The notes: generated by a model from the letters alone, not told the origin. 64,000 bases of DNA from Pseudomonadales bacterium (GCA_024234855.1 JACKNN010000001.1:248001-312000), one strand, 5' to 3'. Shown: positions 20,101-32,451, counted from the first letter of the stretch. A program made the numbers and translations.

Positions 20101-21576
20101 CGCCATGGGCGTGTCGTCCCCCATGGAGCCGACACCCTCATTGCCGGTTTCAGCCAGGGGCCGCAATATCTGGTCCCGCTCCTCAAAACTCACCTGGAAC
20201 ATTTTCATGTAGGTATTCAGCCTGGCCGCATCGATATCGGCCGCCATCTCACCGGCAAAGGTTCCCTCGATGCGGCGGGCTTTTTCCCTGAGCCAGCGCT
20301 TGTAGGGCTGCCTGGCTTTCAGCCGGTTATCAATCTCAGCGTTCTGCAACAATTCCCCGGTATGGGTATCCACCATCAGGATCTGGCCCGGGCCAACCCG
20401 GCCCTTGGCAATCACGTCTTCGCTCCTGTAGCCATGGGTTCCCACTTCCGACGCGAGTGTTATGAAACCGTCGCGGGTGGTAACCCAGCGGGCCGGGCGC
20501 AGGCCATTGCGATCGAGCAGGCAGACGGCGTACCGACCGTCCGTAAGAACGATGCCGGCCGGTCCATCCCAGGGCTCCATGTGCATGGAGTGGTACTCGT
20601 AGAACGCCTTCAGGTCGGGGTCAATGGACTCGATGTTCTGCCATGCCGGGGGAATCAGCATGCGCAGCGCCCGTGCCATGTCCACGCCGCCGGTGAGCAG
20701 CAGGTCCAGCATATTGTCCAGGCTGGACGAGTCCGAGCCGGTGCGGTTTACCAGTGGTGCGATATCCTGGATATTGGGCAGCCGGTCGGTCTCGAATCGC
20801 GCCGTGCGCGCGTCGGCCCAGTTGCGGTTTCCCTCGATGGTATTGATCTCGCCGTTGTGGGCCAGCAGGCGGAAGGGTTGCGCCAGCGGCCAGCGCGGCA
20901 TGGTATTGGTCGAAAAGCGCTGGTGAAATACACAGATCGCCGTCTCCAGCCGTTCGTCAGCCAGATCCAGGTAAAACCGCGGTAAATCAACCGGCATGAC
21001 CAGGCCTTTGTAGGCGATTACCCGGCCGGACAGGCTGCAGATATAGAAATCACGGTCCTGAGCATTGGCGATCTCCGCCTTGCGTCGCGCCACAAACAGT
21101 TTCGCGCCGAGTTCCTCCCGGGCGATGCCCGGAGCGTCTACAAATACCTGTTCGATCGCCGGCAGGCTGGCCAGTGCAATGTCGCCACAGACTGAACTGT
21201 CGGTCGGCACCGCACGCCAGCCGAGTATGCGCAGGCCCTGGTCCGATAGCGCTTTTTCGGTCGCATTGCGCGCGCTGGCGGCACGCTGTGCATCGTCGCT
21301 GAGGAATATCTGGCCGACACCATAATTGTCGTCCAATGCCGTACCGAAGCACTCCATTGCCACCGTGCGCATAAAGCGATCGGGCATCTGCATCAACAGG
21401 CCACAGCCGTCGCCGGTTTTGCCGTCCGCCGCTATGCCGCCGCGGTGTGTCATACAGGTCAGGGATTCTATGGCTGTGAGCAACAGGCGATGACTGGCAT
21501 GGCCGGCCATATGGGCAATCAAGCCGAAGCCGCAATTGTCGCGGAACTCTTCAGGTCTAAACAGGCCTGTGCTCAT
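17134..21576 (-). CDS. gltB: Glutamate synthase large subunit GltB
   Basis: GltB (1480 residues) makes two glutamates from glutamine and 2-oxoglutarate. The N-terminal glutaminase domain begins with a 14-residue propeptide, after which Cys15 (CGFGLIAHM) becomes the nucleophile. The central domain and the FMN-binding synthase domain follow ([36 protein letters not shown]). Next comes the 3Fe-4S site near [19 protein letters not shown], and last the C-terminal beta-helix with [20 protein letters not shown]. Full family length with all landmarks. It heads the gltB-gltD pair. Confidence 0.97.
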   Translation of the reverse strand: MSTGLFRPEEFRDNCGFGLIAHMAGHASHRLLLTAIESLTCMTHRGGIAADGKTGDGCGLLMQMPDRFMRTVAMECFGTALDDNYGVGQIFLSDDAQRAASARNATEKALSDQGLRILGWRAVPTDSSVCGDIALASLPAIEQVFVDAPGIAREELGAKLFVARRKAEIANAQDRDFYICSLSGRVIAYKGLVMPVDLPRFYLDLADERLETAICVFHQRFSTNTMPRWPLAQPFRLLAHNGEINTIEGNRNWADARTARFETDRLPNIQDIAPLVNRTGSDSSSLDNMLDLLLTGGVDMARALRMLIPPAWQNIESIDPDLKAFYEYHSMHMEPWDGPAGIVLTDGRYAVCLLDRNGLRPARWVTTRDGFITLASEVGTHGYRSEDVIAKGRVGPGQILMVDTHTGELLQNAEIDNRLKARQPYKRWLREKARRIEGTFAGEMAADIDAARLNTYMKMFQVSFEERDQILRPLAETGNEGVGSMGDDTPMAVLSRLERSLYDYFRQKFAQVTNPPIDPLRETIVMSLETDLGRERNVFQEGPEHADRVTLSSPVLSQGKFTTLLTLDRPGFTAQRIDCTYKPAEANLRQAIEDMVVCAERAVGAGATILILSDRAIEQDRLPIHSLLAVGAVHHHLISRGLRVDANIVVETASARDAHQIACLLGFGATAVYPYLAYSVLEELIRTGEVLGEPSACYKNYRKGINKGLLKIMSKMGISAVSSYRGAQLFEAVGLAREVVGLAFRGVSSRIEGADFHELEQDQKALARRAWTVRKTIEQGGLLKYVHGQEYHAFNPDVVTTLQQAVAGGDYAVYQRYSCLVNTRPVATLRDLLKPVEAAVPLSLDEVEPVEKILPRFDSAGMSLGALSPEAHQALAAAMNRMGARSNSGEGGEDPERFGTERVSKIKQIASGRFGVTPHYLVNAEVLQIKIAQGAKPGEGGQLPGGKVNDLIARLRYSVPGVTLISPPPHHDIYSIEDLAQLIFDLKQVNPQALVSVKLVSEPGVGTIAAGVAKAYADLITISGYDGGTAASPLTSIRYAGSPFELGLAEVQQTLRGNHLRGLVRLQADGGLKTGLDVIKAAILGAESFGFGTAPMVALGCKYLRICHLNNCATGVATQNQKLREDHFSGTVEMVINFFTFVATETREWLARLGVPTLEALIGRTDLLELLPGETARQGKLDLAPILHKSVEAEGQPEFCQVASNAPFDRGEKAEMMLAATLPAIDAKSGGEFAFQVTNCDRSIGARLSGEIARRHGNTGMEPAPVVLRLTGTAGQSFGVWNAGGLHMYLEGDSNDYVGKGMAGGKLVIYPPRNSRFSSRDTVIIGNTCLYGATGGRLFAAGIAGERFGVRNSGAHAVVEGAGDHCCEYMTGGVITVLGPTGVNFGAGMTGGFAYVLDQDRSFIDKYNSELVEIHRVSAEYMEPYRNHLRSNIREFTLETQSSWGAHLLENFEDYVGKFWLVKPKAADLDRLLSRLRDTD

Positions 21577-21693
21577 AATCAGTCCAAAATAATCAGCAAA
21601 AACAATATGTTAAAGCGGAACACCCGACGCCACGGCAGGTGCCGCGCAAAAAAGGGGGGGTGGTATTCTACACAGTCGGGCGCCGCCGGACAA

Positions 21694-21725
21694 ACGCCCC
21701 GGCCGCTGCCCTGGCGGCGTTTTAA
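21694..21725 (-). terminator. Possible weak terminator after aroB
   Basis: On the minus strand, the sequence just at and beyond the aroB stop pairs AACGCC with GGCGTT around a GC-rich inner hairpin and ends in CGTTTG. The T run is short (three), so this is only a candidate for ending the pil-aro transcript before gltB, which starts 145 bases from the aroB stop. Confidence 0.3.
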
Positions 21726-22801
21726 GGCCGTTTTTGCAACAGCTCGATGAGTTCCCGCGTCTGAACATCGTCAACAATACAGGCTTCGCCGATGGCAGCC
21801 AGCAGCACCAGGCGCAGGCGCCCGTCCACCACTTTCTTGTCGCGGGCCATCAGTTCAACAAACGTTTCCGGGGACATGTCGGCAGGCGGCGCAGTCGGCA
21901 GTGCGGCGGTCTGCAACAGGGCGCAAAGGTTCGCCACCTCCGACCCGGGTATGAGCCCGCGGCGCGCCGACAGTTCCAGCGCAAGCACCATACCCACGGC
22001 AACGGCTTCACCATGCAGCCACTGCCCGTAACCCTGGGCGGTTTCGATGGCGTGGCCAAACGTATGCCCCAGGTTCAGGATAGCCCTGAGGCCACCCTCG
22101 CGCTCGTCTGCGGAGACTACCGTCGCCTTGTTGCTGCAACTGCGCTCTATTGCCTCAGCCAGTGCGGCCTCCTCCCGCGCCATCAGCTTGGGGATATGCT
22201 GCTCCAGCCAGCGGTAAAAGGATTCATCGCCGATCAAACCGTACTTGATCACCTCCGCCAGTCCGGCAGAAAATTCGCGGGCCGGCAGTGTCTGCAGGGT
22301 ATTGGTGTCGATCAACACCGCTCGTGGCTGGTGAAACGCGCCGATCATATTCTTGCCCAGGGGATGATTGACCGCGGTCTTGCCGCCAACCGAAGAGTCC
22401 ACCTGGGCTAACAGCGTCGTGGGGATCTGCACAAAATCGACGCCGCGCTGGTAACAGGCGGCGGCGAAGCCGGTTATGTCACCCACTACGCCGCCCCCAA
22501 GGGCCACAAATGTGGTGGTGCGGTGATGCCCCGCGGCCAGTACCTGGTCAAAAATCTCGCTGAGCGTGACCAGGGTCTTGTACTGCTCGCCGTCGGGCAG
22601 CAACACCTCGGTTACCCGTTTATCCGGGCCCAGGCCCTGCCTGACCCGGTCCATGTAAAGCGGGGCGACGGTATCGTTACTTATGAGCACCACCTGGGAG
22701 CCGGCTATATGCTTTGCCAGTAATTGCGGATCGGCAAGCAGGTCACGGCCGATATAAACGGGGTAGCTGCGCTCAGCGAGTTCAACGTGCAAGGTATGCA
22801 T
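21722..22801 (-). CDS. aroB: 3-dehydroquinate synthase AroB
   Basis: AroB (359 residues) cyclises DAHP to 3-dehydroquinate, the second shikimate-pathway step, using NAD and a divalent metal. It shows DGEQYKT, the NAD-binding [19 protein letters not shown], the [25 protein letters not shown] motif, and the metal-ligand [11 protein letters not shown]. The start at 22801 (MHTLHVEL...) matches homologues; a GTG four codons earlier is possible. It lies downstream of aroK in the conserved pilQ-aroK-aroB order. A cell-division SPOR/DamX gene that often follows aroB in relatives is absent. Confidence 0.96.
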   Translation of the reverse strand: MHTLHVELAERSYPVYIGRDLLADPQLLAKHIAGSQVVLISNDTVAPLYMDRVRQGLGPDKRVTEVLLPDGEQYKTLVTLSEIFDQVLAAGHHRTTTFVALGGGVVGDITGFAAACYQRGVDFVQIPTTLLAQVDSSVGGKTAVNHPLGKNMIGAFHQPRAVLIDTNTLQTLPAREFSAGLAEVIKYGLIGDESFYRWLEQHIPKLMAREEAALAEAIERSCSNKATVVSADEREGGLRAILNLGHTFGHAIETAQGYGQWLHGEAVAVGMVLALELSARRGLIPGSEVANLCALLQTAALPTAPPADMSPETFVELMARDKKVVDGRLRLVLLAAIGEACIVDDVQTRELIELLQKRP

Positions 22802-22875
22802 TAGCAGGGGCACCTGAAATCCTCGGTTCTGTGTCGGATACCTAAGATGATACCGCTCGGCAACAGTCCCTGTCT

Positions 22876-23388
22876 TTACTGCAGGTCCCGTACCAGGCGC
22901 TGGGCCACCGTCCGGGGGCTGCAGCCGTCGGTTTCAATGACATGGTCGGCAATATCCCGGTACAACGGGTCCCGGATAGCCATCAGCGAGCGAAGAACTT
23001 CCTCGGGGTTGCCTTTCTGTAGCAGGGGCCGGCGCTGGTCTCGCCGGGTGCGCCGCACCTGCTCGTCCACCGTCGCATGCAGGTAGACAACGAATCCGCG
23101 GGCAGCCAGCGCCTGCCGATTCTCGGGTCGCATCACCACGCCGCCACCTGTTGCCAGCACGATGTCCTCCCAGAGCGTCATTTCCTCCACCACCTGTTGT
23201 TCACGATCACGAAATCCCACCTCCCCCTCGACGTCGAAAATCCAGGGAATATCCGCACCGGTTCGCGCCTCTATCTCGGTATCGGTGTCCGCGAATCGCA
23301 ATTTCAGGTGCTGCGCCAGGTATTTCCCAATAGTGGACTTGCCGGCCCCCATGGGGCCGACCAGAAAAATCCTTTGGAGTCTGGGCAT
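22876..23388 (-). CDS. aroK: Shikimate kinase AroK
   Basis: AroK (170 residues) phosphorylates shikimate at the 3-hydroxyl using ATP. Visible are the P-loop GPMGAGKST (11-19), the shikimate-binding [21 protein letters not shown] with its DTD pair, GFRDRE, the ATGGGVV motif and the lid arginines in [10 protein letters not shown]. It starts 17 bases after pilQ ends, in the well-known pilMNOPQ-aroKB arrangement. Confidence 0.96.
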   Translation of the reverse strand: MPRLQRIFLVGPMGAGKSTIGKYLAQHLKLRFADTDTEIEARTGADIPWIFDVEGEVGFRDREQQVVEEMTLWEDIVLATGGGVVMRPENRQALAARGFVVYLHATVDEQVRRTRRDQRRPLLQKGNPEEVLRSLMAIRDPLYRDIADHVIETDGCSPRTVAQRLVRDLQ

Positions 23389-23405
23389 CTTGCGTCAGGA
23401 AAACC

Positions 23406-25559
23406 CTAATCGAGCAGAGTTTCCGCAAGAATACGCGGGGTAATGAAGATGAGCGTTTCCGTCTTCTTGTGGCTGGTGGACTGATTGCGGAAGAAGGCGC
23501 CGATATAGGGCAGATCGCCAAAGAAAGGCACCTTGTTGACCGATTCGATATCCTCGGTCTTGAATACACCGCCCAGTACTACGGTTTCCCCGTTTCCGAC
23601 CAGCACCTGCGTATTCAGCTGCGTGGTATCAATGGAGGGGATAAACCCGCCCTGGCCGCTGGGAACCAGTTCGCCGATAGAGTCCTGGTTGACCTGCAGG
23701 TCAAGCATGATCCGGTCATCCGGGGTGATATTGGGCGTCACATCCAGCGACAACACGGCATCCTTGAAGCTGGTAGTGGTTTCGCCACTGGCGGAAGATT
23801 CCTGGTAGGGAACCTCGGTACCCGACTTGATCGACGCCTGTTGCTTGTCGCCGGTAATCACCTTGGGCTGTGACACGACCTCGCCTTCACCTGCCGCTTC
23901 CAGGGCTGACAATTCGGCGGTCAGGAACAGGTCGCCGCTGGTGAAGCCCACCGCGAAGCCACTGCTCCTGGTGACGCCCAGGTCAACCAGCAGGGCGCCG
24001 GGATAATCCACCTGCGGCTGGGTGCCATTGATCACCGATTCATTCAGGTTGACCACGTTCTCGGTATTGCCGGAGACGGATGTGATATTGTCGTTGTTGG
24101 TATCCAGGTAGGCGCCGCCCCATTCAATACCCAGGTTTTTGGTGGCGTCAGACTGGGCGATAACAATCCTCGCCTCGATCATCACCTGGCGGATGGGAAT
24201 ATCCACCAACTCGATCAGGCCGCGTATTTCCGCCAGTTTCGGTGCGGTCTCGGTGATAATCAGCGAGTTGGTGCGCGGCTCCACAACTACCGAACCCCTG
24301 GCGGAGATCAGGCTGCCGCCCTCTTCCGACCCGGCCTCGAACAACTGCACCACATTCGCGGCATTCGCGTAGCGGATGCGGACAAACTCCGATACCAGCG
24401 GCGCGAGTTCGGCTATTTGCTTGTTAGCCTCGATCTGCTGGCGTTCGCGCTCGGCTATCTCGGCGGCGGGCGCCACCATCAATACGTTGCCGATCTGGCG
24501 CTTGTCCAGTCCCTTGGTTTTCAACACCAGCTCCAATGCCTGGTCCCAGGGAACATTCTGCAGGCGCAGGGTAATGCGACCACTTACGGTGTCGCTGGCC
24601 ACCAGGTTGAGCTCGGTAAAATCGGCGATCAGCTGCAGTACCGCGCGGATCTCGATGTCCTGGAAGTTGAGGGAGATACGGTCGCCGACGTAAGTGAATT
24701 CATTCTTGCGCTCTTCGACCTCTTTTTTCGACAGCGGCTTTACGCTGAGCACATATTTATTGTCCGTCTGGTAGGCGAGATAATCGAAATCGCCGGTGTT
24801 TTTCAGGGTCAGCGTCGCGCCACGCTCTGTGGTATTCACATCCACACTGGATACGGGGGTGGCGAAATCAGTGACATCGTAGCGACGCATCAGGCGCTCC
24901 GGGACATTCGTGTCCACGAACTGTACCTTGATATCGCCACCCTCGCTGAATACGTTGACATCAACCGAGGGATTGGTCAGCTCAAGGGTAAGACGGCCCT
25001 CGCCATCGCCGGTTCGCTGGAACTGCAGGTCAGTGATCTCTGAGGCAATTTCCCCCACGGGCTCAATCTTGGTGGCCACCTTGTTGGGATCCGAACCCGG
25101 CTTGATATAGTCGCCGCCATTTTCCTGACCGACGATGAAATAGAGGCTATTGCCTTCCACGCGGGTTTCATAGGGAACGACTTTCACCAGGTTTACCACC
25201 AGGCGTGTGCGGTCGCCGGACTCAAGCACTACAACGCCGGTCGCGTTGCCATAGGGAAGCGAATAGCGCTTGCGATCCAGCCCGCTCTTGGTGTCCGGGA
25301 AATCTATGGCAATACGGGCCGGTTTTTCGATGGTGTAGGCTTTCATATCCGGCGGTGTACCGTCGAAATCCATACGGATTTCAAACTTGCTTTCGGGTCT
25401 GGAGCTGAACTCGATATCCGTGATGGTTGTCGTGGCCTGAACCGCACCTGACATCACTGCCACCACCAGGCCACCAACAGCCACCAACAGGCTCTTCCCG
25501 ATGCTCTCTTTTGTTTTCCCCACGGCCTTCTTCCCCAGATATTTGTTTTTACTTGTCAT
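23406..25559 (-). CDS. pilQ: Type IV pilus secretin PilQ
   Basis: PilQ (717 residues from the chosen start) forms the outer-membrane ring through which type IV pili pass. A signal peptide (SLLVAVGGLVVAVMSGAVQA) is followed by AMIN domains (ITDIEFSSRPESKFEIRM and a second copy near residue 170), a secretin N-domain (ISLNFQDIEIRAVLQLIADFTELNLVAS), an N1-type KH-like domain, and the C-terminal secretin barrel ending in FFGDLPYIGAFFRNQ and TLIFITPRIL. The start at 25559 leaves a 22-base gap from pilP; an in-frame ATG at 25592 would overlap pilP and precede the signal peptide. Confidence 0.95.
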   Translation of the reverse strand: MTSKNKYLGKKAVGKTKESIGKSLLVAVGGLVVAVMSGAVQATTTITDIEFSSRPESKFEIRMDFDGTPPDMKAYTIEKPARIAIDFPDTKSGLDRKRYSLPYGNATGVVVLESGDRTRLVVNLVKVVPYETRVEGNSLYFIVGQENGGDYIKPGSDPNKVATKIEPVGEIASEITDLQFQRTGDGEGRLTLELTNPSVDVNVFSEGGDIKVQFVDTNVPERLMRRYDVTDFATPVSSVDVNTTERGATLTLKNTGDFDYLAYQTDNKYVLSVKPLSKKEVEERKNEFTYVGDRISLNFQDIEIRAVLQLIADFTELNLVASDTVSGRITLRLQNVPWDQALELVLKTKGLDKRQIGNVLMVAPAAEIAERERQQIEANKQIAELAPLVSEFVRIRYANAANVVQLFEAGSEEGGSLISARGSVVVEPRTNSLIITETAPKLAEIRGLIELVDIPIRQVMIEARIVIAQSDATKNLGIEWGGAYLDTNNDNITSVSGNTENVVNLNESVINGTQPQVDYPGALLVDLGVTRSSGFAVGFTSGDLFLTAELSALEAAGEGEVVSQPKVITGDKQQASIKSGTEVPYQESSASGETTTSFKDAVLSLDVTPNITPDDRIMLDLQVNQDSIGELVPSGQGGFIPSIDTTQLNTQVLVGNGETVVLGGVFKTEDIESVNKVPFFGDLPYIGAFFRNQSTSHKKTETLIFITPRILAETLLD

Positions 25560-25581
25560 GGCTATCACCCATGGCCCTGGC

Positions 25582-26115
25582 TTATACGCCACTTAGTTTG
25601 ATTGTACGTGGGCGCTCCACCCATCCATCCTTGGTGCCGTCACTCACGATTTCCACTACCGCCACATAACTGTCGGTCATCTCCACGATCTTGCCGTGAT
25701 GGCGGCCCAGATAATTGCCCAATGTTACCCGATGCACCCCGCCCTCGGGATCGCCTATCAGGGTCCAGCTGACACCGTCACGCTCCAGCGTGCCCACCAT
25801 CCGCAAAGAGTCAAAAGTGTATTGTTCCAGAAACTCCTTGGCCCTGGATTCATCCGGCTTGATCGCACTGATGGCCTGCAGCTGGGCGATTTCCCGCACC
25901 TCTACCGGGCGATCAAAGGGGCTGCGCAAAGTGGTCGCACTGTAGGAAAACGCTTCATAGGCTTTAAAAGTCGGGATGGGCGCTATGACGCCGCCCGGCC
26001 GATCGCGCTTGGATGCCATAAACTCGTCGAGATCGGAGAAATTCTCTCTCGCACAAGCCGATAACAGGATTCCCAGGGACAGTATCGCCAGTAATGTACG
26101 GGGAAAGCTGGTCAT
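25582..26115 (-). CDS. pilP: Type IV pilus lipoprotein PilP
   Basis: PilP (177 residues) is an inner-membrane lipoprotein linking the PilMNO platform to the PilQ secretin. A type II signal peptide ends in the lipobox LLSAC, with Cys21 as the lipidated residue. The C-terminal half contains LRMVGTLERDGVSWTLIGDPEGGVHRVTLGNYLG, the beta-sandwich core that contacts PilQ. It lies 2 bases after pilO and 22 bases before pilQ. Confidence 0.95.
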   Translation of the reverse strand: MTSFPRTLLAILSLGILLSACARENFSDLDEFMASKRDRPGGVIAPIPTFKAYEAFSYSATTLRSPFDRPVEVREIAQLQAISAIKPDESRAKEFLEQYTFDSLRMVGTLERDGVSWTLIGDPEGGVHRVTLGNYLGRHHGKIVEMTDSYVAVVEIVSDGTKDGWVERPRTIKLSGV

Positions 26116-26117
26116 AA

Positions 26118-26732
26118 CTAGGCATCCCCATCCTTGTAGCGGTATGTCTTGGCCACGATGCTCATATTCAGGTGATTGGCGTCTTTACCACTCGAGGTTA
26201 TCGTAAAGTCATGCAGCGTTACGATCCTCGGCAGGCCCGCCATGCCGCTGATAAACGCCCCCAGGTCATGGTAGGAACCCGAGGCGCTGATTGCAATCGG
26301 CAGCTCGACATAGAACTCCCTCGCACTTTCGGCCTGCAGGTCGATACTGGAGATCTCCAGCCCGTTGAGCAGACCCTTGTTGGTAATGTCTTCCAGCAGA
26401 CCCGGCACTTCGGTGTCGCTGGGCAGCTGGCTGACCAGGGCACCGAACGACTCCTCCATTTCCACCATCTGCTGCCGATAGGCATCGAGATTGGCGGCCT
26501 GGAAGGCTTTTTTCTCGAAGTCCTTTTTCAGCTCGACTTCCTGCGCTTCCACACCTGCCAGCTGCAACTGCAGATCCTGGATGTGGTAGTAGTAACCGGC
26601 CGCGAGCACGATAGCCAGCAGCAACACCCATATAAACAGTTTTACCGGCAGCGGCCAGGAACCGACATTATCGAAGTCAAGGCTGTTGATATCGAACTCG
26701 CGCAATGAGCGCATGGTATCTTCGAGTGCCAT
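26118..26732 (-). CDS. pilO: Type IV pilus inner-membrane protein PilO
   Basis: PilO (204 residues) has one N-terminal transmembrane helix (WPLPVKLFIWVLLLAIVLAAGYYY), a coiled coil (residues ~50-95) and a ferredoxin-like periplasmic domain containing SYHDLGAFISGMAGLPRIVTLHDF. It forms a heterodimer with PilN in the alignment complex. It lies 3 bases downstream of pilN within the operon. Confidence 0.95.
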   Translation of the reverse strand: MALEDTMRSLREFDINSLDFDNVGSWPLPVKLFIWVLLLAIVLAAGYYYHIQDLQLQLAGVEAQEVELKKDFEKKAFQAANLDAYRQQMVEMEESFGALVSQLPSDTEVPGLLEDITNKGLLNGLEISSIDLQAESAREFYVELPIAISASGSYHDLGAFISGMAGLPRIVTLHDFTITSSGKDANHLNMSIVAKTYRYKDGDA

Positions 26733-26735
26733 CGC

Positions 26736-27304
26736 TCAACCCTCCCCTGACGTGTTTTCGGTAGCCGGCGCCTGTATCTGCACCGTCAAGTTGAAGGTAT
26801 TGGCCTGGTCGCCATACTCCGGGGCGGCCCTTACGGCATCCAGGGTGGGATTGGCCAGCCAGTCCGAGGCATCCAGGCGACGCATCAGGCTGGACACCCG
26901 ATTGTTGGACTCGGCCACGCCTTTGATGTTGATGGTCTTATCGCTCGTTTGCACACTGGTATAGAACACACCGTCGGGCACCGTGCGCACCAGCTGGTCA
27001 AGCACCCGTACGATAATAGGCCGGTTGCCCTGGAGTTCCTGGATGACACGCATCCGGTCCAGCAACTGGTTGCGCTTCTTCTGCAACTCGCGGATCTCCG
27101 CCACCTGCTCGTCCAGCACCTTGATATTATCCGCAAGGTACTGGTTGCGCGCGTTCTGGTTCTGGATCTGGCCATTTACGATGCGGTCGCCGAGGGCAAC
27201 CAGGCCAACTCCGAGTGCAAGTACCAGCCCGACCGTCACCAGAAAGTCTTTCTTGAGCTCCTGTCGCCGCTCTTCCCGCCAGGGAAGTAGGTTAATCTGC
27301 GCCA

Positions 27305-27305
<1 letters not shown>
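26736..27305 (-). CDS. pilN: Type IV pilus inner-membrane protein PilN
   Basis: PilN (189 residues) begins with INLLPWREERR, the cytoplasmic peptide that docks into PilM. One membrane helix (DFLVTVGLVLALGVGLVALG), a coiled coil and a ferredoxin-like domain with GVFYTSVQTSDKTINIKGVAESNNRVSSLMRRLD follow. The C-terminus ends in a low-complexity tail. Its start overlaps the pilM stop by one base. Confidence 0.95.
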
Positions 27306-28542
<1,237 letters not shown>

Positions 28543-30978
28543 ATGAAAATCCTCCGCGCGCTTTTACGCCTGTCAATATTTGGACTTTTTGGTGCTTTGT
28601 GGCTGCTTGCAGGGATATATTTATACCTGAGCCCAAACTTACCGGATGTCGCGACCCTGCGCGACGTAAAACTGCAGACCCCCATGCGGGTGTATACCCG
28701 TGACGGGCAATTGATCGGCCAGTTTGGCGAGCAAAAGCGCAGCCCGCTGCCGTTTGAGGAAATACCACCCCAGTTTATCCAGGCCCTGCTGGCGGCCGAG
28801 GACGCCAACTTCTTCCGCCACTCCGGGATTGATGTGGCGGGGCTGCTGCGGGCGGTCTCGGAGCTGGTGCTGACGGGGGAAAAGGGCTCGGGCGGCAGTA
28901 CCCTGACCATGCAGGTCGCAAGAAACTACTTCCTCAGCCTCGAGCGCACTTTCATGCGCAAGTTCAATGAAATCCTGCTGGCGATAGAGATCGAACGGGC
29001 ACTGGACAAGCGCGAGATTTTCGAACTCTATTTCAACCGGGTTTTCCTGGGTCATCGAGCCTACGGCTTCGAGGCGGCGGCACAGGTCTATTACGGCAAA
29101 AGCATTGCCGATCTCGATCTCGCCCAGCACGCGATGCTGGCGGGGATTCCCAAGGCACCCTCGCGCAACAACCCGATCAGTGGCCCCACGGCGGGCAAAC
29201 AGCGGCGCAACTGGATTCTCGGCCGAATGCGTGATCTGGGCTACATCGACCAGGCACAGTACGCCACAGCCGTCGCTGAACCCGACACCGCGACCCATCA
29301 TGGCGAACAACTGAGTTTCGCGGCTCATTACGCGGCGGAGATGGTGCGACAGGAAATGCTGGATCGCTATGGCATGGCGGCTTACAACGACGGCTACCAG
29401 GTCTACACCACGATCAACAGTGAATTGCAGCAGGTTGCGCGCACCGCGGTGCTTAACGGGCTGATCACCTATGACGAGCGCCACGGCTATCGGGGGCCCG
29501 AGCAGAAATTGCCGCCGGGGGAAGCAGACCCTGAGCAGGGCTGGCTCGAGGTGCTGGCACAGACTGTCGTCATCGCCGACCTTCTGCCCGCCGTCGTCAC
29601 CGAAGTAAGTGACGACCAGGTTGCCATCTTGCTGGCCGACAGCAGCCGGGGATCGGTACTGTGGGACAACGGGATCCGCCAGGCCGCACCCTATCTTTCC
29701 GAAAACGCGGTTGGCAGGAGGCCGGCAGCGCCTGCCGATGTCCTCGCCGTGGGTGACCTGGTTCGCGTGCGCCGCCAGGAAGATGGCAGTTGGTCGCTCA
29801 GCCAGGTGCCCGCCGCCCAGGCCGCACTGGTTTCGCTGCGCCCTGACGATGGCGCCATTATCAGTATCGTCGGCGGCCTCGGATTCGAGCTGAGCAAGTT
29901 CAACCGCGCCACCCAGGCCCAGCGGCAGCCCGGCTCCAACTTCAAGCCGTTCCTCTACAGCGCCGCACTGGAGTCGGGCTTTACCGCCGCCAGTATCATC
30001 AACGATGCCCCCGTCGTCGTGGAGGACGGGTCGCTTGAGGATGGCATGTGGCGGCCCGAGAATGACGAGGGCAAATTCTACGGCCCCACTCGGCTGCGCT
30101 GGGCCCTGACAAAATCACGCAACCTGGTATCAATCCGCCTGCTGCAACAGTTGGGAGTCGACAAACTGCTGGAATACGTCAGCCGCTTCGGTTTCGATAC
30201 ATCCAGTTTCCCCCGCGACCTGTCGCTGGCACTGGGCACCCACGTGATGAGCGTGCTGGACGTCGCCAAGGCCTATGCCGTGCTGGCCAACGGCGGTTAC
30301 CGTGTCGACCCCTATATTATCGATCACATTCTGAACCAGGACGGCGAGGAGATTTACCGGGCACGACCGCTGACGGTTTGTCGCGACTGCGAGGCTATCC
30401 CGGAGCCAGTTGAGGCAGACGCCGAGCTCAGCATGGAACAGATCCTGGCCGCAGCCGCCGCCGCGGAACCCACCCTGCCGCCCGCACCGCGAATCATGGA
30501 GCCACGGGTGAACTTCATCATCGACAGCATTCTCAAGGATGTGATTACCAAGGGAACCGGGCGCGGGGCCCTGGTGTTAAAACGCAGCGACATCGCCGGC
30601 AAGACGGGTACCACCAACGGTCCCATGGATGTCTGGTTTTCGGGTTACAACCCCGATGTCGTGACGTCTACCTGGGTAGGTTTCGACAACTACACCCCAC
30701 TGGGCCGCCGGGAATTCGGCGGCACCGCGGCCCTCCCCATATGGATAGATTTCATGCGTGAAGCCCTGCGCGACAGCCCCGAGGTGCAGCGCCCACTGCC
30801 CCCGGGCATTGTCAGTGTCAGGATAGACCCCGATACCGGCCTGTTGGCCAGGCCCGGCCAAAGCGATGCTATCTTCGAGTATTTCCTGAAAGAAAATGTG
30901 CCGGGGCAGGGTGGCGCAAACACGGGATCAGGCCCGGGCAATCCGGGCACCGAGGAACTGGTAAGGGATATTTTCTAG
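28543..30978 (+). CDS. mrcA: Penicillin-binding protein 1A
   Basis: This 811-residue bifunctional class A PBP polymerises and cross-links peptidoglycan. A single membrane anchor near the N-terminus precedes the GT51 transglycosylase domain with catalytic Glu86 in AAEDANFFRHSGID and GGSTLTMQVARNYFL. An OB-like insert follows. The transpeptidase has nucleophile Ser465 in PGSNFKPF, the SRN motif in LTKSRNLVSIRLL, and AGKTGTTNGPMDVWF with Lys687. The C-terminal tail is glycine-rich (GQGGANTGSGPGNPG). The start ATG at 28543 has AAAGGGAT just upstream. Confidence 0.96.
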   Translation: MKILRALLRLSIFGLFGALWLLAGIYLYLSPNLPDVATLRDVKLQTPMRVYTRDGQLIGQFGEQKRSPLPFEEIPPQFIQALLAAEDANFFRHSGIDVAGLLRAVSELVLTGEKGSGGSTLTMQVARNYFLSLERTFMRKFNEILLAIEIERALDKREIFELYFNRVFLGHRAYGFEAAAQVYYGKSIADLDLAQHAMLAGIPKAPSRNNPISGPTAGKQRRNWILGRMRDLGYIDQAQYATAVAEPDTATHHGEQLSFAAHYAAEMVRQEMLDRYGMAAYNDGYQVYTTINSELQQVARTAVLNGLITYDERHGYRGPEQKLPPGEADPEQGWLEVLAQTVVIADLLPAVVTEVSDDQVAILLADSSRGSVLWDNGIRQAAPYLSENAVGRRPAAPADVLAVGDLVRVRRQEDGSWSLSQVPAAQAALVSLRPDDGAIISIVGGLGFELSKFNRATQAQRQPGSNFKPFLYSAALESGFTAASIINDAPVVVEDGSLEDGMWRPENDEGKFYGPTRLRWALTKSRNLVSIRLLQQLGVDKLLEYVSRFGFDTSSFPRDLSLALGTHVMSVLDVAKAYAVLANGGYRVDPYIIDHILNQDGEEIYRARPLTVCRDCEAIPEPVEADAELSMEQILAAAAAAEPTLPPAPRIMEPRVNFIIDSILKDVITKGTGRGALVLKRSDIAGKTGTTNGPMDVWFSGYNPDVVTSTWVGFDNYTPLGRREFGGTAALPIWIDFMREALRDSPEVQRPLPPGIVSVRIDPDTGLLARPGQSDAIFEYFLKENVPGQGGANTGSGPGNPGTEELVRDIF

Positions 30979-31001
30979 CGCAGGCCCCGCGGTCCCGCTG
31001 A

Positions 31002-32252
31002 CTACAGGCCGGGAGAATAACCGTCGGGATAGGGCAGGCGAGCCACCCCGCTGGCGACCGCGGCCCGCGCCACCGCCGGCGCTATGCGCCCCAGCAGGCG
31101 GTTGTCCATGGGCTTGGGAATAATATAACCGGGCCCGAATGACAGGGCGTCGAGGCCGCAGGCTGCCAGGACATCGGCAGGTACTTCTTCCCGCGCCAGT
31201 TCACACAGGGCTTTCACAGCGGCGATCTTCATTTCCTCGTTGATACAGGATGCGCGGATATCCAGCGCACCCCGGAATATGAAGGGAAATCCCAGCACAT
31301 TGTTGACCTGGTTGGGATAATCGGACCGGCCCGTGGCGATGATGACGTCATCGCGGGTGGCCAGCGCCAGTTCCGGCCGGATCTCCGGATCGGGATTCGA
31401 GCAGGCAAACACCACCGGGCGATCGGCCATCGACAGTAACATCTGGGCGCTCAGTAAATCCGCCCCGGAAAGGCCGATAAAGACATCCGCGCCGTCGATG
31501 GCATCAGACAGGCTGCGCTTGTTGGTCTGGTTGGCGAATTCCTGCTTGTAGGCATTGACCCCCTCGCGGCCGGCATAGATCACCCCGCGTCGGTCCAGCA
31601 TGTAGATATTGCTGCGCCTGGCCCCCAGGCTGACCAGCAGGCGCATGCAGGCAATGGCCGCGGCGCCCGCACCCAGGCAAGTGATGACGGCTTCATCCAG
31701 CTGCTTGCCCTGGACCTCAAGGGCATTGAGCAACCCCGCGGCGGTGACAATGGCCGTGCCGTGCTGGTCGTCGTGGAACACGGGGATGTCACACCGCCGC
31801 GACAGGGCCGATTCGATCTCGAAGCACTCAGGTGCCTTGATATCCTCCAGGTTGATACCCCCGAAAGTACCGGCTATCAGCGCCACGGTATCGATGAAGT
31901 CAGCGGAGTCCTCGGTATCGACCTCTATATCAATCGAGTTGATGCCGGCGAAGCGCTTGAATAGCAGCGCCTTGCCCTCCATAACAGGCTTGCTCGCCAG
32001 TGCGCCCAGATTGCCAAGTCCCAGCACGGCGGTGCCGTTGCTGATGACCGCGACCAGATTGCCCTTGCCGGTATACAGGTAGGCGTTTTCCCGATCGCTG
32101 GCGATTTCGCGGCAGGGCTCGGCAACACCGGGGCTGTAGGCCAGGGCCAGGTCGAGCTGGGTTTCCGCCGGCTTGGTGAGTTCCACGCTGATCTTTCCCG
32201 GAACCGGACCCGAGTGATAATCCAGCGCCGCCTGTTTGAAATCCTTGGGCAT
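31002..32252 (-). CDS. NAD(P)-dependent malic enzyme, short form
   Basis: This 416-residue enzyme decarboxylates malate to pyruvate. [14 protein letters not shown] and [20 protein letters not shown] begin the N-terminal domain. [20 protein letters not shown] contributes the metal-ligand acids, and the dinucleotide fold [20 protein letters not shown] follows. There is no phosphotransacetylase-like extension, so it is the short type rather than the ~760-residue MaeB. The start at 32252 ([13 protein letters not shown]) has AAGTGAAG upstream; the open frame extends earlier without conserved sequence. Relatives such as Pseudomonas have the same gene between ponA and rpmE. NAD or NADP preference was not resolved. 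Confidence 0.9.
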   Translation of the reverse strand: MPKDFKQAALDYHSGPVPGKISVELTKPAETQLDLALAYSPGVAEPCREIASDRENAYLYTGKGNLVAVISNGTAVLGLGNLGALASKPVMEGKALLFKRFAGINSIDIEVDTEDSADFIDTVALIAGTFGGINLEDIKAPECFEIESALSRRCDIPVFHDDQHGTAIVTAAGLLNALEVQGKQLDEAVITCLGAGAAAIACMRLLVSLGARRSNIYMLDRRGVIYAGREGVNAYKQEFANQTNKRSLSDAIDGADVFIGLSGADLLSAQMLLSMADRPVVFACSNPDPEIRPELALATRDDVIIATGRSDYPNQVNNVLGFPFIFRGALDIRASCINEEMKIAAVKALCELAREEVPADVLAACGLDALSFGPGYIIPKPMDNRLLGRIAPAVARAAVASGVARLPYPDGYSPGL

Positions 32253-32451
32253 TTGCTTCACTTGTGGAAAAAAGGTCAGAAAGAATATAGAAAAGAGCGG
32301 TCGGTAACAAGGCGTGTTCGCCACCGGGGCGCCAACGACCTGTTCATTGGCCGGGTATACAGGCGGGCAGCCACTGCCGAAACCCGGCCCATGCGGCACT
32401 ACATCAGCCCGGTTATCCGGGTTTGAGGCCGCTTTAGCCGTGGAATGCCCA

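Noticed and set aside
31002..32252. Malic enzyme read as a truncated MaeB lacking the phosphotransacetylase domain
   Set aside because: The short ~416-residue form is an established type and the gene ends normally at the same position as in relatives.
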